A stretch of 64,000 bases of DNA from Apostichopus japonicus (taxonomy: Eukaryota > Echinodermata > Holothuroidea > Aspidochirotida > Stichopodidae), in the NCBI RefSeq assembly GCF_037975245.1, contig NC_092571.1:16179917-16243916 (forward strand), written 5' to 3'. The position numbers and the translations under genes were made by a program. The notes below the pieces were generated by a model that saw only the letters and a program-made list of their open reading frames with translations, made no database searches and had not been told where the DNA came from. Each line of letters starts with the position of its first letter. Positions within the stretch are counted from its first letter, which is position 1. Positions 1-11,575 of the stretch are shown one piece after another.

Positions 1-312
1 CAGTAAATTGCTTAGGCTGTCTTTTGTGATGGGATTATGAAAACACCATGAGAATAGCTGAAAAGGCCCCTCATAGGCTCCAGTGAACCTTGTTTATTCC
101 ATGGTTAGTGTTCTAGCATTCCTGGGGTATATGGTATGTGAATTACTGTGGTATAATCTGATGCAACCGAAGACTTAAAGGTCATCGGTTATTGGCCTCA
201 AATTTAAAATGCTAAAAAATTGCTAGAAGTTTAAAAATAAAAACTGTACATTCCTTGAAGTTCTGATTCTTCTACTTTCATTCCCAGACACTGAGGAGAG
301 TTTAAATATACA

Positions 313-408
313 GTGTAAAAGTAAGTTGGCCTGACGTTTCGATCCTAGCAGGATCGAAACGTTGAAGATCCTGCTAGGATCGAACGTCAGGCCAACTTAC
401 TTTTACAC
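313..408. repeat. Near-perfect inverted repeat (42/43-base arms, 11-base loop)
   Basis: The left arm 313-355 and right arm 367-408 are reverse complements except for one extra T in the left arm. Each arm contains GATCCTGCTAGGATC, itself a smaller hairpin, and CGTCAGGCC. A related single copy lies at about 10794-10835, so this is a dispersed repeat motif in head-to-head arrangement. No clear target duplication flanks it. Confidence 0.85.
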
Positions 409-538
409 ATTCTATTACACAGGCTCTCTAGTGGATAAGCAGTTTGCTAACAGTTTTATTTTATTTTGAGAGTTTAAATAGACGATTAAAGTTTTTGGTT
501 GTGGGTAGCTACATTCAGAGTGGCAGCCTAAATACTTG

Positions 539-644
539 TTAAAATTTGATCATGGATGACCATTCTCTGAAGTTCTAGCATATTTTGAGGCTTAAAATTT
601 GATCATGGATGACCATTCTCTGAAGTTCTAGCATATTTTGAGGC
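539..644 (+). repeat. Exact 53-bp tandem duplication
   Basis: Bases 539-591 and 592-644 are identical; the unit begins ttaaaatttgatcatgg and ends tattttgaggc. Identity suggests a recent duplication. Fragments of the same phrase (ctagcatattt...actgat) recur diverged near 20110 and 13836. Confidence 0.9.
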
Positions 645-3509
645 TATACTGATGACCTTGAAATTAAAGCCTAAAAGCAATGCTTAGCTATATATGCAGT
701 AAATCTGGTCAGATAATGGCAACTTTGAATCTTGATGTGTTTGCTACAAGTTTGAGAGGTACAGTGTTGTACAGAGCATACATGTTTAGAATCCTGTCAC
801 TGGTCAAAAAGGAAATTAAGTAGTAGGTTAAAATAAAGTCCACTTTAAATGACTGTTTATCATGTTCATATTGTTGTTTGTTTGCCACCCCCCTCCCCCC
901 TTTTGCCACTTAACTCCACCTTTGTATGGCAAGGAGATTTACATATAATATGAGCAGTGCTTTTTTAATTGACATTGACCAAAATTAATTTGATTAACTC
1001 TATCACATACATATTGAGTGAAAGAAAGTGATAGTTACGTTTAAAAAATTATTGCAAACTTAGTAATCATGCAAATCCTATCAAATTCTGAACTTACACA
1101 TAATTTGGGATGTTTTTGAATAGGAAAACAAAAATTGTACAGATGTAGATTAGTATGGAATGATAAAAAAACAGGTATTAAAATACTTCTTAGGACTGCA
1201 CACCCCCTCCCTCCCCCATTCCCCTCCCCCTAAAAAAAAGAAGATTAATAAAAAGCAGAGAGATGATGTATAATTATTGCCAAATTTATACTTTCTCCTC
1301 TAAAATTACTTCTATAAAGTAAGAATTAATTTCACCTGCATGTGAATGTTTCCTTTGTACAAGTTAGCGGAATGGACCGCGTCTATCGGCAGATGGCGCA
1401 ACTTGGCTTTAATGCCATAAAGTGATCTCGAACTCTCGATTTGAACAGTATGCAAATTCAAAATGTAAATTTAACATGCTGGATATCTAGATTTACGAGG
1501 AGGGCATATCTCCTTCCCCCCCACACCTGCAAAAAATCCTTTGTTCAGGACGTCATCTGATATTTGAATAGTACTTGGGGGCATTGACTAGAGCAGGTAT
1601 AGCATTTTAATTTTTTTTTTTAAATCTTTCTCTCTCCAGTTAAACATTAATATATTTCACATGCCCTGCTATATGCATGGCCTACTCAGCCCTTTGGATG
1701 TAATTGCACAAAGACATATTACTATGTAGATGATCGTGATATGGGTCAAGTGTTCATATCCCTAAGGGACTCGTAATTTAAGAAGACAATAAAGGTATAT
1801 ATCCAGACAATGCTGCTGACGATTATTTCAAACTGAGGTCTGTCTAAAAATGGTGGATATGAAGGTTAATTTAAATACAAGATTAAATGTTTTTTTAAAT
1901 CTTTTATCATTTTTCATCCTCTTAAATGTAGCTCATTTCTTAAATATTATGTAAATTGTACATCCCTCAGGAAAGGAAAGAGTTGTCATTACTGTGGCAG
2001 TGTCTCAGAATAGGAGAAAAATGCTAAGCCTGTCGATTCACTAATTAAAGGTATGCTGTATTGGCCCCAAATATGCTAGATATTCAAATATGGTCACCTT
2101 TGGTCAAAATTCTTAAACTGTTTTTATTACAACCTTCTATGAAATCTTCCTCACTGGGATATTCAGTCATCTTGTGTGTTCCTTAAAAATGTCTGAGAAC
2201 AATTTGGAGAGTAAAGTCCTCCAGGAATGTACTTTTTGAAATCTTCTACCTTTAATGTACTGTATAGCATGCTATGATGTGGGGCCTATACTGACTACCT
2301 TTAATTAATTGTATGCACAGCCTTGACAGGCCGTTAATTTTTAACATCCAGTCATCGCTGTCATCAAGTTCTTTGTCTTTGTTCTCTGCTGAGAGATTTT
2401 CTTTCTTTTGATGGTGAATGTGATCACGGTAATGAAGTATTTAGAGGCAGAGGATGTATGGGGCATTAGGAGAAGGGGGAGGGGAATTTGGAGAGGATGG
2501 AAGGAAATGCTGCAAATCTTATTTATATACAACATGTTGATGTTCACTAAACAAGCAACTAACACAGGTACTGTGTTAGTGCAATACATAAATATTTTGT
2601 CCCACGGTTTTTGTGTAATCTTTTTTGTTTCATGTTCATTTGCAAACCTATATTTCGTGCATGTTTTTATTGTTTCTGGTCAAATTTTGATGGATTAATA
2701 TAACAATCATGCATGTTGTAGATGACCTTTAATGTTCAGGTCTACAGTATAGTTAATCATACAGCGTTCACATAAAGACCCTCATACAATAAATAAATAT
2801 GTGGCAGGCATTGCAGACTTATTGGTAAACAGAGGTCTTTTTACGACCAAGGCAGGTCAATTACGTCATCTCAAGAAACCTTTGCATGATAACATTCTAT
2901 AGTTGGGGTCTATACAGCAGACCTTTAATACGGGTCGTGTTTTTTAAGTGCATTACATTCCAAAATGTGTGTTCGTTCATTGTAACTACAAGTGGATTCT
3001 GAGATAACTCTACATCCAATAATATTGTCAGAACCTTATTCCCATGTCTTACAGTACGTATATACTAGATTCTAGTTAACCCAAAGCTGTGTAATTGGTG
3101 GTATGCAATCATTCCAATTGCCTTCTGTTGACCTGGCCTGGACTGTGTGTGGTATGCAATATTTTTTTTTGACAGATATACTGTATATTTACATAATTGA
3201 TGTCATACTGTGTTACACAGTTCCTGGACATCTCCTCCTCCTCCTCTTCTGCATCAATTGATGTCTTGTTTGTTGGTATAATTTTTTTTACTCCTTCTCC
3301 CTATAGCTTCATACCACCAGTAGTAGGAAAGACAAAATTTATATCTGACTTTAATACATGCTGTACTTGGTTCTTAGATATTGAGGCTACTTACTGGCTA
3401 AATGAAAGAACATTGCTGTTTGCCAGGAGAGGAAAAAATGCAGTTGAATTTTTCTGCCAGTGGATATTGAACATAAACACATGTGTGATATTAAGCGGTT
3501 ACCAAATGG

Positions 3510-3700
3510 CAGTGGCGTAGCTAGGGGGTCAAGGGAGGGCACATGTCCCAGGTGTCAGGTTAAGGGGGCGCTGAAATGGGAGAATGAGAGTAAAACAAGA
3601 AGCACTTTTTAGAAACACATGAAGAAATTTATGTATGTTGTCAGGCATGAATATTTACCAGTTACTAATAAGAATCTGAACTGAATGTAGTTGTTTTTAT
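3510..3700 (+). mobile_element. hAT-like transposon fragment (left end only)
   Basis: Begins CAGTGGCGTAGCTAGGG, the same terminal motif style as the complete hAT-like MITEs at 15281 and 35124. No matching right end is visible, so the right boundary is approximate and the copy appears truncated or strongly decayed. Confidence 0.4.
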
Positions 3701-4629
3701 GAACAAATTTAAAGATTGTGATTTCTTTTCAGTCCATTTCGACCATTTTCTCTTATTTTTATTCTGTCCTGTATTCTGTAATGACTACACTCATGCGCAA
3801 TTTATTTTTCTTTCAGTAGTAGGGGGGTCAGTCTAAGAATCTGCATGATTTTTGCACCTAACATTAATATAGGCGCTAAATGTTACTTCTTATTCTCAGC
3901 AAATATTATTGAGCTCTGTAGGATTTCAAAAACCTGTATACTGTAATGTTTGCTGTCATGAAGGAAAACTACAAGTATAAAGAAATGATAATGAAAAGAA
4001 ATTCATTGATAAATTTAAAATTCTTAAATTCAGATTTCTTTGTTCGTGTCATTTACATGACTTTCATCAAGTGCTATTCACAAACACAACTATTCATTTA
4101 GAGATGAAATTTGAAACTGAAAACAACAAAAAATGACTTTCTCTTCCGCGATTTTCTCACCAGACAGTCTTTACAATGTTAAATGACCGTGTAATTATAA
4201 TTGTGCATTATAGCAACCGTGTGTTTCCTGTAGTTTTTTGCAAACCCTGTCACATTTCGCCCAAAACCCCTATTTCAATTGAACAGATGAGAAGACATCA
4301 TCAGAACTTCAAATTTCTGTCTATCGAATGAACCATAACTATAAGCAATTAAATATACTCCCTTTAAAAATGGTTCAAAATTTCCTCCACAGGACAGACA
4401 GATTTTGACATAATTAATTACATTCTTTTAGAGGAAATATTCTTGATTCTTCCAACTTTTTTCTTTCATTATTTGTATAAAGCGAAACTTTCGAGACTAT
4501 ACGACCAAACTGCTGAAGTTACAGTCTCCAACAGGATCTTAGCTTTGAAGATTAGTGACAAATTGACAAAGACACTCACCCACCGGAATAAAATATGTGC
4601 TATGAAAGGAACATTGATTCATTATTAAT

Positions 4630-5045
4630 TAATGAATTCTTTGTTTCTGCATGTCATATAAATGTGTCAATGGCCAAGCTCCTAAATATTTGGCTAATTA
4701 TTTGATTAAAATAGGAAAGTGGGGTATACTCTTAGTCTTAGGTCTGGAACTAAGTATGTCGTTCCCAGAACTAGGACGAAGACCTTCGGTGATCCCGCTT
4801 TTTCTGTGGCAGATCCGAGGGAGTGGAACGGCTTTAATACCCACTGAAATTCAGTCGTGTACTTTCCTTCATGAGCAAACTTAAAACACATCTGTTCCTG
4901 GGGGGGGGGGAGGGGTGCATTTCACTAGTACTGTTTTAGGGTGTGGTTGTGTTTTTTGTAAAGTGCCACTGCATATAGTTTCTATAGAAGTGTGTGCTAT
5001 GGCTGCCATTATTATTATTATTTATTTATTTGTATTATGATTATT
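4630..5045 (+). pseudogene. Decayed 3' end of a non-LTR (CR1/L2-like) retrotransposon
   Basis: The frame at 4651 reads YKCVNGQAPKYLANYL, the well-known phrase near the C-terminus of LINE reverse-transcriptase ORFs. After a frameshift, 4770-4900 encodes the following conserved blocks (FGDPAFSVADPREWN and LKTHLF-like) with stops. The 3' untranslated part (about 4960-5045) ends in an ATT/TTTATT microsatellite, the usual CR1/L2-type tail. The upstream part is absent, consistent with 5' truncation, and the copy cannot code. Confidence 0.75.
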
Positions 5046-7193
5046 ATGATTATCTGTATAATTTAAAATGGAATTTTGATCTGTAGTAGTGAATAACATT
5101 GAGTTCATACTGTGCAATTTGGATAGTGCAAAATAAATGAAAATAAATCCCAAAAAATACATAAATAAATAAATATTGAAAAAAAAGTACATGAGAGACC
5201 AAGTTTAAGAATATATTTCTTTTTTCATAACAAATCATTTTGCATAACTAGAAGAAAACAGTACATTTTGCATGATGGTTTTACTTTGTCGTTTGCTCAC
5301 ATGTCTCAACACAACCTAAGCACTCTCTCTCTTTCTCTACTGTGCCTACTGTAGAATGAACTTGTAATCTTTTTAGCGCTGTACACCCTCTATATTACCA
5401 GATGACCAATGATTAATAATCTTCCTTCTCATTCTAAAGCTCAAAGTGCTCAGAACATGTTTTTCGACTCAGATGATAATCTGTTTGAATCTTTCACAAC
5501 CATTTGTAATCTTTCAGTTTTTTACTGAGGAGTTGGAACATTGTCGAATCATCATGTGTGCATAGCTCGATTTAAGCATACTTTCTGATTTAGGGAGGAG
5601 ATGGGTAAAGCTAATGTAGTCACTCGTAAAATACCCAAACTTGTTAGGTTTTGGGATATATCTAAAGACTTTTGCTTGAAGATACAGTATATCACTTTAA
5701 TATCAGATGTGCTATTTTATTTGTGAGTTTTCTGTTTTGTTTCTTGTCATTGTGTGTGTTTTACTGATGAAAGGAAATGATATGACTCGATGTTTTATTA
5801 AGAAAGTATTCTTATTCTAATGAAGTGTGCCATGTTTATTGTGATGGGAAGACTTGACTGTACATACTTATACACTGTGGGTAGCATACTTCCTGCTCAC
5901 TAGACTAAAGGCTTAAAGCAACATATTACCTTCAAAATGAGCAATCAAAGAAGAGCATAAAGTTACTGTATGGTCAAATTCATTATTTTAAATGAGACCT
6001 CTAACAATTTTTTTTTTGTAGGTTTGGTCTTTCCCAGTGTTTTTGGTGTTATTTGCAATAACATGAGATACTAACATGCCTTGTTATCTTGAATTAGCGA
6101 GGTTGATTATATTCCAGTATAAATGAAGTCAAAGCAAAAAATTGGAATACTTTTAAATTTACTGTGTAAATATATACATGTATGTGGTTATAGGCTGTAA
6201 GTAGCAAATGGAAATGTGGTGAGGGGGAGGGAGGGTAGGGGATGGGGGAGGTTGTGGCTGTGCAAAGAAAATGTTTATCCAAATGGGATAATTACTTACT
6301 TTACTAACTATCATTTTTTGGTAAAAGAAAGAAAAAAGGAGATTCTCATTACCATTGGTGTTAGAAGATGTACAGTAAATTCTTGTCTTACAATGAAATT
6401 GATTCTTGAGATTGTTTTTGTCGATATCTGAATGAAGGGTAGTTGGAGCCACTCAAACAATCTAATTTTGATTGAATGAAAACAACAGTCTGTGGCTCAA
6501 AGCATCAATTTGGTGGAAAAATTATCTTTGCCATTCAGAGAATTGTTAAACTGTTGCCCTGAGGGATAAACCAGAAAATTTCTTGGAAATCAGTTTCTAA
6601 CATGATAAAGTGTCATGCATCATTTTTCTAGAATTAATATACAACCATTAACTGTCAAGATACTGTACATCAAGTCATTATGTTAGCAAACTCTCGAATG
6701 GTGTCCTACATTTTCAGTATGCGGTGGAAAATCCAAATAATTATACTGTATTCTATCATCAGAGGGACGGTCTATATCTTCTCCGCCTCTATACTAATTT
6801 TACAGAACTTTCAAAAGGGTTAAAATAATGAATATTTAATTCAAAAAATAATTTGTCTCTCGTATGTATCGTGTACCTTTAAATGATGTGCAATGAAATG
6901 CCTATTCTTTTGTTTTCACAAACAATGGGAAATAGGCTATTAATTCTTATTAATAAGTCGAATAAAGGTAAACAACAAGAATGATGTGTATAATATGTAC
7001 AGTATGCTATGAATGACCATAGGTGATTGAAAGCAACTTTCAGGGTTTCTTAAAATAAGTTTTACATTCGGTCTACTTGATTAATCGGTTCAAGAACTTT
7101 GTTTTTTTGATACAGTACTAGAGGTGCTACAGTAAAACGTTGTGCAGACTTTGATGACAGAAATTATACAACATGTCAACCAGTGGTCAGAAG

Positions 7194-7658
7194 GTAGCAT
7201 ACGCCCATTAAAAGCCCCATTGACTTACACACTAAATCACAAAAGTAATGTGGTCTCTAAGTCTAGATAGAAGTTTTCACTAGCTAAACGCTACCCATCA
7301 CCGGATAGCTGACAAGTTGGCCTTTCATGGCACCATCAATTTTCCGTACCATGACCATGTAGATTTTTTGCTATCCGAGCCGGAAGTTTTCGTCACTTGT
7401 AAACAAACCTCTTCACTCAGTGGTAAACAAATTTCCTACGCTGCTCCCGGGAGGCCTAAAGGGGTCTAAAATTGCCTCAATTGACCCAATTTTTTCACCA
7501 CATGTACTTCCATTCATGCTCTTCAACATGCAAGCCACAAAAAACTAGATTATGATTGATAACAGGTCACAAAAGATGTTCTCCCGCTGCTTTTTGGCAC
7601 TTTTCCTGAAGGAGAACAATCGAGCGGATTGATATAGACTCTAATAGGAGTATGCCAC
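7194..7658. mobile_element. 465-bp MITE with terminal inverted repeats and target duplication
   Basis: Left end GTAGCATACGCCCATTA and the reverse complement of the right end, GTGGCATACTCCTATTA, match at 14 of 17 positions. CAGAAG directly flanks both sides (7188-7193 and 7659-7664); the duplication could be read as 6 or 7 bases. No open frame inside. The superfamily is not clear from the ends. Confidence 0.65.
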
Positions 7659-8840
7659 CAGAAGGCACTATTCATTTCGCTACCCACTCACCTGTCTTCC
7701 CACAACCATAGCACTCTCGCTCTAGAGTGAAATGGTAGCCTCTCTAGCACTGTTTGCGCTCCTTGACCGATTACTTCCGATCACTGTGCACGGAAGTCAC
7801 TTTACAGTGCATTGCTGTGTATAGGGTTATCAACAACTGTGAGAGTTGTGTTACCTCAGTGTCTATATCACAAGGTATATGTTTTATTACCATGGGTACG
7901 TTGGAATTATGCACTGACAATTAACCATATCTACAGTTTACAGATCTTCAGTGACTGATTATTCTCCAGGTTAAACTTGCTGAGATTTTTTATGATCACA
8001 ACACGGTCGATAGCGGTTGTCGTGAGAAAACCGCAAAGGAATTTATAACATTCTGGTTGGATTGAATTTTAGCATAGTTTTGGAAACAATCGTAAGAGAA
8101 TTTAAGAACATATTTGAAATCAGCTTTAGTCTTTTAGTGTACATTGCATTATTTTACGCTCATAAGATTGCTTTAAATCTCGAACCTTTGTCATGGTAAT
8201 GGACTAGGCCTCTGTAACAGTAAACTGGCGTATTTAAATCTCCAACATTCATCTCTCTTCAGAGCATCATTGTGTTTAGATGGCACTGCAGTGTTGAGTT
8301 TCTTTTCTCAGGGAAAAAAGATTGTTTACATGAATGGTATCCTGTCAAACAGGCCTTTATATTTAAAGCACAGTGAGTGATTACTACAGAGAGAGAGAGA
8401 GAGTGGATAGTGAAACAAGAATAAAAGTAGGAATGGGAAAAAGTCTGAATTGTAAATGTAAAGTGTCACCTAATACTAGGTAGTACTGTAGCTACCTGTG
8501 CCGGTTATCAATGGCAGGGAATGATTCTCTTGATTTATGTGCTAGGAGAAAGTAAGAAAGGGTAGAGGTACATGTGATTTGTTTCAAAGCATGAGTTATT
8601 GTTGAAACAAGGTTGATAATATAAACATGCTGTAAGTTGTAAGTTCGAACAACTTTTCACTGTCCTTCTGCTCTAGCAGAATCCTTACTTCTATTCTGGC
8701 TTCTAAGAGAGGAGACCATGCCTGTCACATACAGAGGTGAAAGTTGCTACAAAAAGACTATTTAATCAATCTCTAAATAGTCATGTTGCTTTCTAGCTTA
8801 CCTGTCTCCCCACAACCTCACCCTACTGTGTCTATAGAGA

Positions 8841-8933
8841 ACACCATTTCAACACTGTACTGTACACCATTTCTGTACACCATTTCTGTACACCATTACT
8901 GTACACCATTTCAACACCATTTCAACACTGTAC
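8841..8933 (+). repeat. Short tandem repeat of a 13-base unit
   Basis: About six imperfect copies of tgtacaccatttc or its variant caacaccattt. Confidence 0.7.
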
Positions 8934-9359
8934 TTCCTTAGCGACCAGTCATTTCCTGTGACTGACCCTCCCTCATTTTTTAACATCTAATGTGCCAATG
9001 ACAAGTTGTCTCAAATTTATGTGGATTTCTTTATATTGTACGTGAATCTTCGTAAAAATCTTCCAAATATGTACCCACCTCTCTTCCGTCCGATACTCAG
9101 TCGAATCTGATTTGGGCACAAATTCTGACACCGATTCTTGCCCAAAAAAATTGGCAAATTAAAAAGTTCTATCGAAATCGAGAATGAAGTGGAATTTCCC
9201 CGGATGAAAAGGTCGCAGCCAAAAACAGGTAGTGGTAGATCTGGGAAGGAGAAGACAGAGGGCAGTGTTCTGGATGTCTGTGGGATATTGCAGGGAATAA
9301 TTTAGCGTTCAAATTTTGCGTAGCAGTTTTGAAGGGCTTTGACCGTTTTCTCTTGTAAA

Positions 9360-9480
9360 ATACTATGGTTCCTTCCCGTGTACAGAAACTGCTATACATC
9401 TCTGTGCATTGAACGTTACTATGTATGGAATAGTATGTTACGATGCGATACCGGATATATTATTCCCTGTGTAGGGGGCG
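9360..9480. repeat. Dispersed repeat, diverged copy also at 41770-41890
   Basis: Both places share a run of landmarks in the same order: ggttcc/agttcct, gtgtac, tgctatayatctytg, gcgatgcgatay and attattcc. They are about 32 kb apart in the same orientation. No ends or coding potential seen. Confidence 0.55.
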
Positions 9481-10134
9481 CTGTATGCCGGTGCGTTTCC
9501 AGTCGCATAGTCTAGGTAGATGATGAAGTGCGTATATATGTAGATTAGAGACAGGCAAGTATCGTCTCTCGTAAAATCCCCTAACCAGTTTTGGTTTTTT
9601 GTATTCCATTATCAAAGGGAACTCTAGTAGATTCATACATGGCCAAATATTGATGTATTATTTTGACTTCAAGCCATATCACAATGTACAATAACCCAGT
9701 ACATTGAATTAATTCTCAGAAAATGTGTTTGAAAATGTGTAAAATTTGCTCAAATTTTTTTAGGTGAAACACCATCAGGTCTTGCCCGGAATTGAGTCGT
9801 GCGAAATTTTGCTCTCTCAGTAAAATTGTTTTGACTGTCCATAAGTGCAAGGGGAATCGTTTTCTCTTTCAAGTGTTTTATTGATATTGTAACGTAAACG
9901 AAAGCTGTTGATATTTCAGCATGTGTGCCAAAAGTCAAATTAATGAGCGGGAGTCTTTGGATTTGAGCAGACACTTTGAAATTGTCAGCATCTTCTACAA
10001 AGAAAGGGGCTAATAAAAAACTGTATTTTTCAATAAGTAAAGCAGGAAATATTGATGATCTTCCAAGTCATGTCACGCCATAGAGGAAGAAGAAAGTGAA
10101 ATAGGAAGAAGAGAAAGAAGGAGAAGGATGAAAG

Positions 10135-10262
10135 GGGGGAGGGGGAGGAGGGAGGAAGGATGGGGGAGGAGGGAGGAAGGATGGGGGAGGAGGGGGGAAG
10201 GATGGGGGAGGAGGGGGGAAGGATGGGGGAGGAGGGGGGAAGGATGGGGGAGGAGGGGGAGA
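10135..10262 (+). repeat. G-rich minisatellite, 21-base unit
   Basis: About five copies of aaggatgggggaggaggg plus 2-4 G/A bases. Read on the minus strand it gives the spurious peptide repeat PPSSPIL. G runs on one strand could form quadruplexes. Confidence 0.85.
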
Positions 10263-10793
10263 TGTGGTAAGGAAAGCGAATAGGGAAGAAGAGAAGGTTA
10301 ATAGCTGTCAAGTGGGGGGGGGGGGCATTTGAGATAGAACAATGTTAACTGTGAAGAAGAATCCAAAATTGGAGAGAAATTTCTTGTAAAAGTGAGGGTG
10401 GGAATGTGAGTTCGAGGAGGTGGAACACAGAAGGTAGATTGGTTAACAACAGTTAAGGACTGTGTCATATATCAAAGTATTGCAAAACTTGCATAGATGT
10501 AATAAGTCATGCTACAGAAAATCATCGCCACCATTAACCTGCCTTAAAACTAATAATTAGCTTCAGTTATAAATATAGATTTTTGCCAACTCCTCTCAGA
10601 TCGGAACAAGATGGCTCCTTCCTTCTATCCCCATGCTCATCCTGCACCTAATAAGAGCTAACCTTTGTTCCATCTAATTATTGCTCCATTCATTGCTTGA
10701 TGGTCCAATTTTAGCTGTCTCGCCATCCAAGGTCTCCTTTGAAATGTGTCCTCAGTCTTGTTTTGTTGTTGTCATGGCCGGTAGCCTGTGAAG

Positions 10794-10840
10794 AAGATCC
10801 TGCTATGATCAAAACATCAGGCCCTCTTAACTTAATTCAT
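10794..10840 (+). repeat. Single copy of the GATCCTGCT...CAGGCC hairpin motif
   Basis: Reads cctgtgaagaagatcctg, then ctatgatcaaaacatcaggcc. It is a diverged copy of the arms at 313-408 and includes the GAAGAAGATCC lead-in. An outer stem GCCTG/CAGGC and an inner GATC stem can pair. Confidence 0.6.
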
Positions 10841-10965
10841 ATTTACGTACACTAGTAGGCTTTTTCCAGAAGATTTTTCTCCAGAAGATTTGTCTTTAAA
10901 TGAAACTAACTGAGCACTGTAGACATAAGAGGCCTCCTACAAAGGATGCACTCAAACACAGAAGG

Positions 10966-11025
10966 TCATTGACCCCAAGGGTCAACCAACTAAGATCATT
11001 GACCCCAAGGGTCAACCAACTAAGA
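10966..11025 (+). repeat. Exact 30-bp tandem duplication
   Basis: Bases 10966-10995 and 10996-11025 are identical (unit starts tcattgaccccaagg). The unit contains the palindrome-like TTGACCC..GGGTCAA. Confidence 0.9.
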
Positions 11026-11345
11026 CCTCATTGAATTATATTCAATAGACATGTGAAAGTTTCATCTACCCACTCAAAGTGGAGGGGGCGGGAGGGGGGG
11101 AGACAGTTTGATATTGTTTACATTATTAACATTTCATTTTAATTTAAAAATTCGGCAAGTCTTATTTACTATAGGGTTTGCATAATACCAAGTGCTCATG
11201 CAAAATTATCAAAATTATAAGAAAATAACGTAAAGAATTCCAGAAACTTGCCACTCGTTCGTTGAATATTGACAATACTTTTGAATTGTCGTATCTTCAA
11301 TTTAACCTTTGTTTTTTCCTTTCTTTCTTTATTGTGTGTGTGCAG

Positions 11346-11575
11346 TCTGCCAACAGCTGAACAAAATGCCACATGACAAAAACTTGAAAGATTTCTTAAA
11401 ACAGAACGACCTCCAAAAATATCATTCTGACTTTGTGGACAAGCTCGGAGTGACCGCGGTTGACCATTTGGTGTACGTACAATCGGATGATGTCAAACAG
11501 TTGGGCATGTCACAGCCAGAGTGGAGACGCCTAAGAGCCTCCATGAAGAAACATAAAAAGAAGTCTGGAAAAGAG
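11346..11575 (+). CDS. TNK2: ACK exon 1: SAM domain, start codon at 11366
   Basis: The exon follows a pyrimidine-rich acceptor ending tgtgcag at 11345. The ATG at 11366 has A at -3, a good initiation context, and encodes residues 1-70. The helices run through KDFLKQNDLQKYHSDF, LVYVQSDDVKQLGM and WRRLRASMKK, the ACK-type N-terminal SAM pattern. A polybasic stretch (KKHKKKSGK) closes the exon and may aid membrane contact (inference). Because the exon starts with an acceptor, at least one upstream exon exists. The frame stays open upstream of the ATG to the acceptor, so a longer N-terminus cannot be excluded. The 3' border is AG|GCAAGT, a GC donor in phase 0; it joins exon 2 in frame, whereas the nearby GT (11580-11581) would not. 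Confidence 0.85.

Larger units (their letters stand above)
1..11345. other. 5' flank or 5' intron of the ACK gene, no gene recognised
   Basis: No open frame here looks like a conserved protein. Frames are short and AT- or repeat-driven. Because exon 1 begins with a splice acceptor, part of this stretch is probably an intron with a non-coding first exon in it or to its left; I could not place that exon. The itemised repeats below are what can be supported. Confidence 0.6.

Noticed and set aside
9060-9520. CpG-richer block upstream of exon 1 as a promoter or first exon
   Set aside because: Part of it (9360-9480) is a dispersed repeat also present at 41770, and no convincing donor or start site was seen.
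10030-10311. Minus-strand frame with PPSSPIL repeats
   Set aside because: Translation of the 21-bp G-rich minisatellite.
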